Shown: positions 7,355 through 15,756, counted from the first letter of the stretch. The stretch is DNA of 64,000 bases from Methanoplanus sp. FWC-SCC4 (GCF_032878975.1 NZ_CP043875.1:2162370-2226369), one strand, 5' to 3'. Notes: generated by a model from the letters alone, not told the origin. Program-made: numbers and translations.

Positions 7355-9208
7355 ATGAAATTCGGATTGATAGGAAACCCAAACGTAGGCAAATCGCTCA
7401 TATTCAACCAGCTGACAGGAATCGGAGTTGAGATATCAAACTTTCCCGGCACTACTATCGGCATGTACTCAGGTAGCGTCTGCTACCAAAACGAAAGATT
7501 TGAGATAGTTGACTTCCCGGGGATTTATTCACTTGACGGAGTCTCTGAGGAGGAGACGGAAGTCCGCCAGTGCCTTATCAAAAAAGAGATTGACACTCTT
7601 ATAATTGTCCTGGATGCAAAGCATCTTGAGAGAAACTTCTATCTTCTCCTCTCAGTATCCGAGTACCGTATTCCCGCAATAGTCGTCATAAACATGATGG
7701 ACGAGGCGGAAAAACAGGGGATCATAATTGACTCTCAAAAACTCTCGGAAATACTCGGGTGCCCTGTAATTGAGACCGCAGCTTCAGAAGGGAAAAACAT
7801 AGAGAAAATTATCCCCGAAGCTATTCAAAATTCAAGCCTTATTTCACACAAAATCCCTTATAACCGAAGCATTGAAGCGGGAGTGCGAAGCCTTGTAAAG
7901 CTCAGCAACTGCGAAAGGAGAGATGCACTGCTTGCACTGCAGGGAATCGGCGATGACCCTGAACTTATTGAAACAGCAGCAACAATCTCTGATGAAATAG
8001 AGGAGCATCACAGGATGTCTGTTCACCAGATACTTGCCGCAAACCTCCACAATGAGGCTGAAAAGCTTGCATCAGAGGTGACAAAAACAGGTAAAAACGA
8101 ATTCTCTTTCGGAATCGACAGACTTTTGACCCGCTCTTTTCCGGGCATCCCCCTGATGCTTTTCATCCTTCTCTCAACACTTCTCTGCGTATTCTTTATT
8201 GGATCGTTTCTTGAGGAGATTATTGTAGAACTTTTTGACAATTTGCTGATAAACCCAATGTTCTCTCTTGGTCTGTCTCCTTTCTGGGAGGAGATCGCGT
8301 TCTCGGTTTTAATCGCACTTCAGGCAGGACTTGGGATTGCGTTTCCGTTCGTCTTCACCTTCTATATTCTGGTATCAATACTTGAGGACTCGGGGTATAT
8401 GACAAGAGCAGCCTTTCTTGCAGACCGTGCCATGCACAGGGTGGGAATGCACGGACAGGCATTAATTCCGATGGTTCTGGGATTCGGATGCAATGTTCCT
8501 GCAATTATGAGCATCAGACAGCTTACAAAAAGAGAGAAAATAATCGCCTCATTTTTAATCACAATGGTGCCCTGCTCGGCACGCACAGTCATAATTGCAG
8601 GGATTGTGGCGGTATTTGTCGGAATACCTGCCGCTTTCTCAGTATATCTGATAATATTTGTTCTAATTATTCTGACAGGACTTGTTCTGACAAGGATTAC
8701 TCCCGGTGATCAGTTCGGGATGATACTTGAGATGTCTCCGTTAAGAAGACCAAAACCAAAGCAGACTCTTTCACGTGCCTGGCTTCACATGAAGGAATTT
8801 TTGTTCATCGCAATGCCTCTTCTTCTGGTAAGCAGCGTAATCCTGGGGGTTCTTCAGTACGCAGGGATTGTTCAGGCATTCCAGGATATGCTTGCACCGG
8901 TTATGGAAAGTGTTCTCGGACTCCCCGATTATGCATCAACATCACTATTGTTTGGAATTCTCAGAAAGGAAATGGCATTTGAGACGCTTGCAATACTTGC
9001 CGGAACAGCGGATTTGGGATCTGTGATGACAGCAGTACAGCTTTACATATTTGCGATTGTCAGTGTCCTCTTTGTTCCGTGTATCTCGACAATTGCAGTT
9101 CTTTACAGGGAGATGGGATTAAAGATTGCGTTTATGGTCTCATTTTACACACTCTCACTTGGATTAATTGCAGGATTTTTGTTAAACATTATGTTCAAGG
9201 CGATCTGA
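7355..9208 (+). CDS. feoB: Ferrous iron transporter FeoB
   Basis: A 617-residue Fe(II) importer. The N-terminal G domain has G1 GNPNVGKS (residues 7-14), G2 in NFPGTT, G3 DFPG and G4 NMMDEA. A helical GDI-like region follows, and then the membrane part with the two gate motifs typical of the family (GFGCNVPAIM, and PCSARTVI in the first half). The in-frame extension upstream to 7277 overlaps the end of the regulator gene and lacks family similarity, so ATG 7355 is chosen because the GTPase domain begins there. Downstream at 9240-9252 there is a small CCGGA/TCCGG hairpin. Confidence 0.95.
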   Translation: MKFGLIGNPNVGKSLIFNQLTGIGVEISNFPGTTIGMYSGSVCYQNERFEIVDFPGIYSLDGVSEEETEVRQCLIKKEIDTLIIVLDAKHLERNFYLLLSVSEYRIPAIVVINMMDEAEKQGIIIDSQKLSEILGCPVIETAASEGKNIEKIIPEAIQNSSLISHKIPYNRSIEAGVRSLVKLSNCERRDALLALQGIGDDPELIETAATISDEIEEHHRMSVHQILAANLHNEAEKLASEVTKTGKNEFSFGIDRLLTRSFPGIPLMLFILLSTLLCVFFIGSFLEEIIVELFDNLLINPMFSLGLSPFWEEIAFSVLIALQAGLGIAFPFVFTFYILVSILEDSGYMTRAAFLADRAMHRVGMHGQALIPMVLGFGCNVPAIMSIRQLTKREKIIASFLITMVPCSARTVIIAGIVAVFVGIPAAFSVYLIIFVLIILTGLVLTRITPGDQFGMILEMSPLRRPKPKQTLSRAWLHMKEFLFIAMPLLLVSSVILGVLQYAGIVQAFQDMLAPVMESVLGLPDYASTSLLFGILRKEMAFETLAILAGTADLGSVMTAVQLYIFAIVSVLFVPCISTIAVLYREMGLKIAFMVSFYTLSLGLIAGFLLNIMFKAI

Positions 9209-9435
9209 TTATACATCCAAATCTTTTCCTTTCTTCCGACCGGAAAATCCGGCTGAAAATGACAGATATCTCCGGATTCTGGCTGTAAATCCCGGAAAGC
9301 TCAGAAAAAATTCTGAAAAGTATGATTAGAAACCCGTAAATTATAACTGAAAATCAGTGTATTTTAATATCACAAAGGGCATAAAAGACTAAACCTGCAA
9401 TATCCAAAATACTGAATTTTAAAAAAGTGTTCCAC

Positions 9436-9897
9436 ATGATACCGGTAAAAACACGAATAATCGCCTGCGGAAATCCGCTTATGGGAAATGACGGCGTAGG
9501 ACTTAAGGTCATGGAGATGCTTCTTTTAAAAAATCCGGCTCTTGATATAATTGACGGCGGGACCGGTGGTCTTGGCCTTATACCGGATATGGAAGGATAT
9601 GACAGGATCATCATTGTCGATGCGATGATAGGAATTGGAAAAAACAAAGGCGATGTATTGGTCTTTACAAAGACACCACCTGTAAATCCCTCACAGTTTT
9701 CCATTCACGATGCCGGAATTTCTGAAGTAATAGAAATCGCCGCGCATCTGATACCCGAAACAGAGATTATAACATTGGGAATCGAAGCAGGGAGCATAAA
9801 AGAATATACTGCCACTCCTGACCCCGAGGTTATCAGAGGTGCAGAAAAAGCATCGGACTGCATTGAAAAGATACTGGCCGGCGAAATATTTTTTTGA
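9436..9897 (+). CDS. Hydrogenase maturation endopeptidase (HycI/FrcD family)
   Basis: This 153-residue protein cleaves the C-terminus of [NiFe]-hydrogenase large subunits after nickel insertion. It has the family opening GNPLMGNDGVG, with the second acidic position kept as a nickel ligand, then IIIVDAM and FSIHDAG, which supply the other Asp and His ligands seen in HybD/HycI. The start at 9436 (MIPVKTR) fits the family better than the ATG nine bases upstream. It precedes the hydrogenase cluster on the same strand. The large subunit at 14004 carries an 18-residue C-terminal extension, which is a plausible substrate for this protease. Confidence 0.85.
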   Translation: MIPVKTRIIACGNPLMGNDGVGLKVMEMLLLKNPALDIIDGGTGGLGLIPDMEGYDRIIIVDAMIGIGKNKGDVLVFTKTPPVNPSQFSIHDAGISEVIEIAAHLIPETEIITLGIEAGSIKEYTATPDPEVIRGAEKASDCIEKILAGEIFF

Positions 9898-9920
9898 AAT
9901 CTGTCAATTTACGACAGATT
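9898..9920. terminator. Stem-loop after the maturation protease gene
   Basis: AATCTGTC and GACAGATT form a perfect 8-bp stem around a 7-base loop, starting at the stop codon of the protease gene. It could be a transcript 3'-end structure or an operator; no long T-run follows directly. Confidence 0.4.
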
Positions 9921-9975
9921 CGTTAATCCCTCCTATAATATTATCAAGGAAACATTTTTGAAAAAAATAAATGAG

Positions 9976-9990
9976 AACATTAATAATGTT
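9976..9990. promoter_or_regulatory. Perfect 7-1-7 dyad before the hydrogenase/MinD cluster
   Basis: AACATTA and TAATGTT flank a single central base. The site lies between TATA-like sequence (9933-9942) and the ATG at 10010, where a regulator would control the cluster. No binding protein can be assigned from sequence. Confidence 0.4.
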
Positions 9991-10009
9991 TCTTACAGTC
10001 ATTTGAAAT

Positions 10010-10639
10010 ATGCAACTGCCCAGAGGCAGATTTGAACGTTTTATTCGCGACGGCAATATCGAAGCGATATTTTCCGAAATAAAGGAAAAACAGTTCTCAG
10101 GTTTGTGCTCAGGCATATTCGGGGATCTTGAAGGAGAACTGATTTTCAGCAAAGGAAGAGTTATCTTAGCTGAAGCTTTGGGTAAATCCGGAGATGAAGC
10201 TCTTTTTTTGATCCTTAAAAATCCAAAAGGGGCAGTTACAGCAGAACAGTCAGGATATACAGAGGCCCAGATAAAGCTTTCAATGGAATTTAATCCGGGA
10301 TTTAAAACCTCTGAAGAGTCAGACAAACCACCGGCCTCTTCTGACTATTCTACAAAAATAAAGCCTGAAATCATTGTACAGAAAGCAGCACCAGAGACAT
10401 ATCAGAGACGCGAAAGCCCGTTAAAACCGAAATTTCCAGAGCCTTTTGAAAGACTGCCGGAGAAATCAGATACAGAAGAAACGGATAATTTAAAAGACGA
10501 TTCTCTTATACTTGCGATGAGTCTGGAAGAAATAAAGTCAATAGAGGATAACTTCCGCTCAAATGCAAAAGAGCTGCTCAGAAAAATCCATCTTGAACAT
10601 CTAATTGAAGAAAAATTACAAGAAGAGGAAAACAAATGA
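10010..10639 (+). CDS. DUF2226-like protein, first gene of the hydrogenase/MinD cluster
   Basis: A 209-residue cytoplasmic protein. The N-terminal 100 residues (LPRGRFERFIRDGNIEAIF, FSGLCSGIFGDLEGELIFSKGRVILAEA) resemble the archaeal DUF2226 family, in which a small beta-rich module with an FSG motif is typical. The middle is charged and proline-rich, probably disordered. The last 40 residues form a helical segment (EEIKSIEDNFRSNAKELLRKIH). Its stop overlaps the next start by 4 bp (ATGA), indicating translational coupling. The function is unknown; the context suggests a scaffold for the roadblock and MinD proteins beside it. Confidence 0.7.
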   Translation: MQLPRGRFERFIRDGNIEAIFSEIKEKQFSGLCSGIFGDLEGELIFSKGRVILAEALGKSGDEALFLILKNPKGAVTAEQSGYTEAQIKLSMEFNPGFKTSEESDKPPASSDYSTKIKPEIIVQKAAPETYQRRESPLKPKFPEPFERLPEKSDTEETDNLKDDSLILAMSLEEIKSIEDNFRSNAKELLRKIHLEHLIEEKLQEEENK

Positions 10640-11190
10640 GCACGATAGATCCGTTCCTGTATTTATACACCATTCTCACACTAATGGCAGTGATTCTTGT
10701 TGCCGTACTGATCACAAACGTCAACACATTCCTGTACACAAAGCGGCTTTTTGAAAAGCTTGAAAAGATGGAGAAAACGGCAATTCCAAATATTCCTGAA
10801 GAAAGGGCAAAAGCACCGGTAGCACCGGTAAAAGAAGACAGATTTTTTAAACTGAAAGAAAAAAACCCAGAAGATATCTATCTTCACGGCACAATAGAAG
10901 AAAATCTGCCGGTTTTATCCGATACTTACAGCCTCTCCTCTTTTACAATGGCAACATCAGACGGGCTGGTCATAAGCTCGACAAAAACGCATCCCGAAGA
11001 AGATGCGGCAAAATACAGTCACCTCTACAATATGAACAGACAGCCGGATGACCCGAAAACAAGGCTTACAGGCGTTTCTTTCAGGGGAGGCACCGTAATA
11101 GGCATAATGAAATCAGATACAGAACTGCCTGAAGGGGTTTTGGAACTGATTAAACGGGATATCAGCTTTATTTTGCGGAAAAATCTATGA
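10636..11190 (+). CDS. Membrane-anchored roadblock-like protein
   Basis: This 184-residue protein has one N-terminal transmembrane helix (residues about 8-32), a short coiled-coil-prone stretch (RLFEKLEKMEK), a proline/alanine linker and a C-terminal alpha/beta domain. The domain sequence SSFTMATSDGLVISST is reminiscent of the beta-strand core of roadblock/LC7 domains. It would be held on the cytoplasmic face of the membrane and could recruit the soluble roadblock proteins encoded at 15406 and 15753. It overlaps the preceding gene and ends 25 bp before the MinD gene. The roadblock assignment is tentative; the membrane anchor is clear. Confidence 0.65.
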   Translation: MSTIDPFLYLYTILTLMAVILVAVLITNVNTFLYTKRLFEKLEKMEKTAIPNIPEERAKAPVAPVKEDRFFKLKEKNPEDIYLHGTIEENLPVLSDTYSLSSFTMATSDGLVISSTKTHPEEDAAKYSHLYNMNRQPDDPKTRLTGVSFRGGTVIGIMKSDTELPEGVLELIKRDISFILRKNL

Positions 11191-11215
11191 TATCCTCATG
11201 ATTGGGATGATTTAA

Positions 11216-12025
11216 ATGACGACAGTATTTACAATTGCTTCCGGGAAGGGAGGAACGGGCAAAACAACAGTAACAGCAAATCTCGGCTCAATGCTTGCCT
11301 ACCACAAAAAGCGGACATACATCATTGATGCCGATATGGGCATGGCAAATCTCGGCCTAATTCTCGGCCTTGACGGTATGCCTGTTACACTGCACGATGT
11401 TCTTGCAGGAGAGGCATCGGTAAAAGAGGCAGCATACCCCGGGCCATTCGGAGTAACTGTTGTTCCAAGCGGACTCTCTCTTGAAGGATTCAAAAATTCA
11501 GATCCCGAACGTCTGAGGGATGTTATGAGCGAACTTATCGGCGAGTGCGATATTTTGATAATCGATGCTCCGGCAGGGATCAACCATGACGGAATTGTCC
11601 CTCTTGCAATTGCCGATGAGGTAATACTGGTTGTAAACCCAGATCTTTCATCAATAGTTGATGCACTCAAGACAAAGATGCTCACAGAATTCATAGGCGG
11701 AAAAGTACGCGGTGCGATAATCAACCGTGTCACCAGTGTTGATGACACAATTACAAAAGACCAGATCGAAAATATGCTCAGTGTTCCGATTATCGGAATG
11801 ATCCCCGAGGATGTAAATGTAAGACGTGCCTCTGCAAACAGAATGCCTGTTGTTGCAAAGTACCCGACATCAGAGGCTTCACGTGCGTTTAGGAGAATCT
11901 CAAGTTCACTTACAGGTGTTCACTACCCTGAAGACGACAAAATGGAGAATAATACAGGTAAAAAAGAGGGTTTCATAGACCGTCTTGCGAGAGCACTTTT
12001 CCCGGGAGGTAAAGATGTCAACTGA
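11216..12025 (+). CDS. MinD/ParA-family P-loop ATPase
   Basis: This 269-residue deviant-Walker-A ATPase has KGGTGKTT at residues 11-18, then the switch segment DADMGMANLGLILGL and DAPAGINHDG (Walker B region). The nucleotide-pocket segment INRVTSVDD comes later. The C-terminus FIDRLARALFPGGKD could form a MinD-like amphipathic membrane-targeting helix. MinD/ParA proteins dimerise with ATP and position partner complexes on membranes or DNA. Here the gene sits inside a hydrogenase cluster and not beside cell-division or chemotaxis genes, so its cargo may be the hydrogenase (inference). The 3' end overlaps the next gene by 11 bp. Confidence 0.9.
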   Translation: MTTVFTIASGKGGTGKTTVTANLGSMLAYHKKRTYIIDADMGMANLGLILGLDGMPVTLHDVLAGEASVKEAAYPGPFGVTVVPSGLSLEGFKNSDPERLRDVMSELIGECDILIIDAPAGINHDGIVPLAIADEVILVVNPDLSSIVDALKTKMLTEFIGGKVRGAIINRVTSVDDTITKDQIENMLSVPIIGMIPEDVNVRRASANRMPVVAKYPTSEASRAFRRISSSLTGVHYPEDDKMENNTGKKEGFIDRLARALFPGGKDVN

Positions 12026-12209
12026 AGAGTTTGCCATTATCGCACTGATTGTTTCGAATGTTTTCTTTCTTTTTATTATCTGGATTATGCATATTCGAAT
12101 TCGTCAGCTTATCGGAGATGTTAATGAACTGGGACAAAGGATGGAATTTTCAGACAATGAAATAGAAGTCCTCGCAGAAGCAGTACGCGGAATAAACATT
12201 ACAAAATAA
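12015..12209 (+). CDS. Small one-helix membrane protein with coiled-coil tail
   Basis: A 64-residue protein with a transmembrane helix at residues about 6-28 (IIALIVSNVFFLFIIWIMHI) followed by a charged helical tail (RQLIGDVNELGQRMEFSDNEIEVLAEAV). The start ATG 12015 is preceded by GGGAGGTAAAG, a strong ribosome-binding site located within the end of the MinD gene. An in-frame ATG at 11985 is less likely. It resembles no family I know. Overlap with minD suggests that the two products act together, perhaps as a membrane receptor for the ATPase. Confidence 0.7.
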   Translation: MSTEEFAIIALIVSNVFFLFIIWIMHIRIRQLIGDVNELGQRMEFSDNEIEVLAEAVRGINITK

Positions 12210-12237
12210 TTTTTCTTCCGAATCAGACTTTCTGCAC

Positions 12238-12249
12238 CTTTAATATATT
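12238..12249 (+). promoter_or_regulatory. Internal TATA box before the ferredoxin gene
   Basis: CTTTAATATATT lies 16-27 bp upstream of the ATG at 12265, predicting a leaderless or near-leaderless transcript. The ferredoxin-V4R-hydrogenase part could thus be transcribed independently of the MinD part. Confidence 0.5.
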
Positions 12250-12264
12250 CAGGATTCCGGAATT

Positions 12265-12510
12265 ATGATTGAAATTACCGTTGATGAAGATGCATGTGTC
12301 GGATGCGGCCTCTGTGTAAAAGACTGCCCGATGAAAGTGTTTGAATTAAAAGAAAACCACAGTTTTCCAAAAAGACCTGAAAACTGCATGGCATGCCTTT
12401 CCTGCCATGAGATCTGTCCTGCACAGGCTCTGGAGCACAAAGGAATTTACGCTGCAAAAAGGCACTATATCGACATACGTGTCTGTGAAATGCTCAACAG
12501 GGTGATTTAA
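12265..12510 (+). CDS. 2[4Fe-4S] ferredoxin-like protein
   Basis: This 81-residue protein has two four-cysteine motifs: CVGCGLCVKDCP at residues about 11-22 and CMACLSCHEICP at about 43-54. They bind two [4Fe-4S] clusters. A C-terminal tail of about 25 residues (YAAKRHYIDIRVCEML) with one further Cys goes beyond a minimal ferredoxin. Lying in the hydrogenase cluster, it is a plausible electron partner of the small subunit encoded at 13090. Its TAA stop is followed immediately by the CTG with which the next frame appears to start. Confidence 0.9.
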   Translation: MIEITVDEDACVGCGLCVKDCPMKVFELKENHSFPKRPENCMACLSCHEICPAQALEHKGIYAAKRHYIDIRVCEMLNRVI

Positions 12511-13074
12511 CTGACTGCAAGCTACGTTGATGAACTCTCGGAAAAGTTCACGACCGACATAAAGTACAGATCAGAGGATATACCCCTGAACTGTATCCCG
12601 CCTGCAAAGGAGATTGAGGAGACTCTTCACGGTGTTATGAAGCTTAACGGGCTTATCATCCGTTCACTCGAAGAGATTGCCGGGCGTGGTGCAAATGCCG
12701 TAACCTTCAGGGCAGGAAAAAAGTTCGGCCACGAGATTGCAAGATATTTTCAGAAAAAAGATGACATTGAAGAGGCACTTCACGAACTCTCCGACCTTCT
12801 CCAGGGGCAGTACAGCTTTGAGGTCTGGAAACCGCAGGGGAGCGGCACATTCATAATCGAGGAGAAGGGCGAGAGGTTCATCTATCTTGTATTTCACGAC
12901 TGCATCGTAAGGCAGACGCTCAGGAGAAACGGCCAGGCACAGGCAGGAGCACTCTGCCAGACATTATGCGGCTACGTGGTCGGTGCAATTGAGGAGATCA
13001 CAGGGATGAGGGTAAAGCTTGAGATCATGCACACAGGCCCGAACTCATGCCTGAAAAAACTGATATTTAAGTGA
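12511..13074 (+). CDS. V4R-like (hydrocarbon-binding fold) protein with probable CTG start
   Basis: The frame is open from CTG at 12511, directly after the ferredoxin stop, and codes for about 187 residues. The first 42 (TASYVDELSEKFTTDIKYRS onward) are protein-like and lie before the first ATG at 12637. GGGTGAT at 12502-12508 gives a well-placed ribosome-binding site for the CTG. The C-terminal part (GALCQTLCGYVVGAIEEITG, then MHTGPNSCLKKLIF) resembles V4R domains, small-ligand-binding modules often linked to regulatory or enzyme-delivery roles. Conserved-looking Cys residues near the end could bind metal. A role in hydrogenase assembly or sensing is a guess from context. Confidence 0.75.
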   Translation: MTASYVDELSEKFTTDIKYRSEDIPLNCIPPAKEIEETLHGVMKLNGLIIRSLEEIAGRGANAVTFRAGKKFGHEIARYFQKKDDIEEALHELSDLLQGQYSFEVWKPQGSGTFIIEEKGERFIYLVFHDCIVRQTLRRNGQAQAGALCQTLCGYVVGAIEEITGMRVKLEIMHTGPNSCLKKLIFK

Positions 13075-13089
13075 GGGAGGGCAGGCCTG

Positions 13090-14007
13090 ATGAAAATTGC
13101 AATTGAAGAGCTTGCAGGATGTTCGGGATGTACAATAGCGGTTCTCGACCTGCATGAGGTTATTCTTGATATTTTAAACGAAGCTGAGATCGTCTATTCT
13201 CCCGTTATAATGGATGTAAAAGAGCCGCCCGACGAAATTGACATCGCCTTTGTAACCGGTGCGGTCCGAAACGAGGAGAACATGGAAAGGCTCAAAAACA
13301 TCAGGAAAAAGGCAAAAACCCTTGTGGCTCTCGGAACCTGTGCCTGTTACGGAGGTATTTCCGGACTTTCGATGCTGAGCAGCAATGAGGAGATATTCAA
13401 CACCGTTTACAGAGGCGTTGATACGGTAAAAGAGGACGGCGTTATTCCAACCGATGTCCCGCCTTTCACGTACAGGGCCTTTGCTGTTGGTGATCTGGTA
13501 AAGATGGACTATTACATCACAGGATGTCCGCCAAAAGAGCAGTACTTAAAACAGATAATTCCCGCCCTATTAAAGGGTGATATAGCCGAACTTTCCAGAA
13601 AATCGGTCTGTTCCGAATGCGACAGGAAGATGGGTTCTGTTGAAGGGTGGCATCTTAAAAGGAGATACGAGGGAAAACCTGACCGTGAGCACTGTCTTCT
13701 GGGTCAGGGTTATCTCTGTCTCGGCCCTGTGACTTTCGGGAGATGCAATGCAGCATGCCCGAAGAACAATATCCCGTGTCACGGGTGCAACGGACCTTCA
13801 CTTGACATATTAAGAGAGCCGTGCCGCGATCTTTACAATATGATGGTCAGAAGAATCTCGGATTTAACGGACAGACCGGAAAAGGAGATTGAAAAGGAAC
13901 TCTACGATGTTTCCCACACCATGTATCCGTTCACCATAGGGAGTCTGATTATGGAGGATAAGGAGAATTCAAAGATTCGTGATCTTGTACAGGAGAGATC
14001 ACGGTGA
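13090..14007 (+). CDS. [NiFe] hydrogenase small subunit, Mvh/F420-non-reducing-like
   Basis: A 305-residue iron-sulfur subunit. The proximal cluster ligands are in GCSGCTIAVLD (residues about 10-20), GTCACYGG and GCPP. The C-terminal half carries CSEC, CLLGQGYLCLGPVTFGRC, CPKNNIPCHGC and a final Cys, the pattern seen in MvhG/FrhG-type subunits for further [4Fe-4S] clusters. There is no export signal, so it is cytoplasmic. GGGAGGG precedes the ATG. It overlaps the large-subunit gene by 4 bp (GTGA). No mvhD or hdrA lies nearby, so it is not a standard Mvh operon; the cluster's ferredoxin may be the electron carrier. Confidence 0.92.
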   Translation: MKIAIEELAGCSGCTIAVLDLHEVILDILNEAEIVYSPVIMDVKEPPDEIDIAFVTGAVRNEENMERLKNIRKKAKTLVALGTCACYGGISGLSMLSSNEEIFNTVYRGVDTVKEDGVIPTDVPPFTYRAFAVGDLVKMDYYITGCPPKEQYLKQIIPALLKGDIAELSRKSVCSECDRKMGSVEGWHLKRRYEGKPDREHCLLGQGYLCLGPVTFGRCNAACPKNNIPCHGCNGPSLDILREPCRDLYNMMVRRISDLTDRPEKEIEKELYDVSHTMYPFTIGSLIMEDKENSKIRDLVQERSR

Positions 14008-15380
14008 AAGAGATTACCATAAACCCGGTCACAAGAATTGAAGGCCATGCAAAAGTCAGAATCAATCTTGATGACAATGACAATGTAGAGTCAGCACATT
14101 TTCAGGTTGTCGAGCTGAGGGGATTTGAGAAGTTTTTAATCGGTTCCGCCGTTGAGGAAGCACCGAGGATTACACCACGCATCTGTGGCATATGCCCGAC
14201 ATCGCACCATATCGCCGCTGCAAAGGCATGTGATCAGATCTTCGGCGCAGAGCCTACAGATACCGGAAAAAAGCTCAGGGAACTTATGATGCTCGGGCAG
14301 TTCATACACTCCCACTCGCTTCACTTCTTCATGCTTGCATCACCTGACTTTTTAATAGGCCACGATGCTCCGGCAGAGGAGAGAAACATTGTGGGTCTTG
14401 TTAAAAAATCTCCGGACCTTGCAAAAAAAGCCATTTCCGCAAGAAAATTCGGGCAGCGCCTGACAGAAGCACTTGGCGGAAAACCGATTCACCCGACAAC
14501 ATGTATACCGGGAGGAATCTCAAACAGCCTCACGGAGCAGAAAAGAGCGGAACTCCTTGAAATGGCAAGGCCAACCCTTGATATTGCAAGGGAGGGCTGG
14601 TCTGTTGCAAGAGGCATAATGAATAATACTGACACTGATTTCGGAGCAGTTGAGACGGCATTCATGGGAATTGAAAAGAACGGGCGTTTTTCAGTTTACG
14701 ACGGGGATGTCAGCATTCTCTCAAAGGAGAATGTTAAAACGGGATCTTTTTCAGGAGTAGAATACCCAGATTACCTCAACGAATACTCTGAAGACTGGTC
14801 ATATCTCAAGTTTACGAGGCTTTATAACGGCGAATATTACCGTGTCGGCCCGCTTGCAAGGCTCAATATTGCAGAAGAGATGGGAACGCCCGAGGCCGAT
14901 TCGGGACTTGATGAATACAGGGAAACATTCGGCCGGTTCACCCAGGCAACTCTTGCATACAATCCTGCAAGGTATCTGGAATTTCTCTCATGCTGCGAGA
15001 GGGCAGTCTCCCTTCTCGCTGATCCTTCAATCTGCGGGACTGATACAAGGACTCCGGCAGAGGGAGTGGTAAACGAAAGAGGTGTCGGCATCATCGAAGC
15101 TCCGCGCGGAACTCTTATTCACGACTATTCTGTTGATGAAAACGGATTTATAACAAAATGCAACCTTATCGTTGCAACATGCCAGAACAATTACGGAATG
15201 GACAGGGGGGTAGAGGATGTCGCAGGAAAAGTCGTTGAAAACGGAAATCTCAGTGAAAGTGCCGCAAACAAGATAGAGATGGTGATAAGGGCGTATGATC
15301 CATGTATATCATGCGCAACCCATGCAATCGGGAAAATGCCGCTCAATATCGAGTTCTGTCGCAACAGAAATATAATCTAA
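14004..15380 (+). CDS. [NiFe] hydrogenase large (catalytic) subunit, Mvh-like
   Basis: A 458-residue catalytic subunit that oxidises or produces H2. Both nickel-binding motifs are intact: RICGICPTSHH (C61, C64) and DPCISCATH (C434, C437). After H440 an 18-residue extension ending in IEFCRNRNII remains, which a maturation protease would remove; such a gene lies at 9436. The start is GTG, inside the stop of the small-subunit gene. Length and motifs resemble MvhA (group 3). The neighbours (MinD, roadblock, V4R) are unusual for any characterised Mvh operon that I know. Confidence 0.92.
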   Translation: MKEITINPVTRIEGHAKVRINLDDNDNVESAHFQVVELRGFEKFLIGSAVEEAPRITPRICGICPTSHHIAAAKACDQIFGAEPTDTGKKLRELMMLGQFIHSHSLHFFMLASPDFLIGHDAPAEERNIVGLVKKSPDLAKKAISARKFGQRLTEALGGKPIHPTTCIPGGISNSLTEQKRAELLEMARPTLDIAREGWSVARGIMNNTDTDFGAVETAFMGIEKNGRFSVYDGDVSILSKENVKTGSFSGVEYPDYLNEYSEDWSYLKFTRLYNGEYYRVGPLARLNIAEEMGTPEADSGLDEYRETFGRFTQATLAYNPARYLEFLSCCERAVSLLADPSICGTDTRTPAEGVVNERGVGIIEAPRGTLIHDYSVDENGFITKCNLIVATCQNNYGMDRGVEDVAGKVVENGNLSESAANKIEMVIRAYDPCISCATHAIGKMPLNIEFCRNRNII

Positions 15381-15405
15381 AAAAAAGAAAGGAGGTTTTA
15401 GGAAC

Positions 15406-15756
15406 ATGTTAAAACAAATTCTGAGTGAATTTCTTCAGCTCGACGGGGTTACGGCCGTTGTTATTGCCGGCCGTGACGGGTTTGTAATCGAGAGTGCCTC
15501 GGTCTCAGGGGATGTGGATATAGAGGCACTCGGAGCAATGGCATCAACCGGGCTTGGAACATCAGAGGCGATGAGCAGGGAGCTTGGAAAGGTTGAGATG
15601 CAGCAGGTAATCGTAGAGCTCGAAGAAGGGCCGATCCTGATCTCACCTCTTTCAGAGGATGAACTCATTGCAATCGTTGCTGACAGAAGCGTAAACGTCG
15701 GCCGTATCAGATATGAACTAAAGAAAAACAGGGAAAGAATTATCGCCGCCTTATGA
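15406..15756 (+). CDS. Roadblock/LC7-domain protein
   Basis: A 116-residue single-domain protein that fits the roadblock/LC7 (MglB-like) family throughout: LDGVTAVVIAGRDGFVIESA at the N-terminus, EALGAMASTGLGTSEAMSRE in the middle helix and the strand pair VIVELEEGPILISPL / LIAIVADRSVNVGRIRYEL. Such proteins form dimers that bind small G proteins or act as scaffolds. AAAGGAGG precedes the ATG. Its stop overlaps the next start by 4 bp. No Ras-like GTPase is present nearby, so the MinD ATPase at 11216 is the only obvious nucleotide-switch partner in the cluster. Confidence 0.9.
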   Translation: MLKQILSEFLQLDGVTAVVIAGRDGFVIESASVSGDVDIEALGAMASTGLGTSEAMSRELGKVEMQQVIVELEEGPILISPLSEDELIAIVADRSVNVGRIRYELKKNRERIIAAL

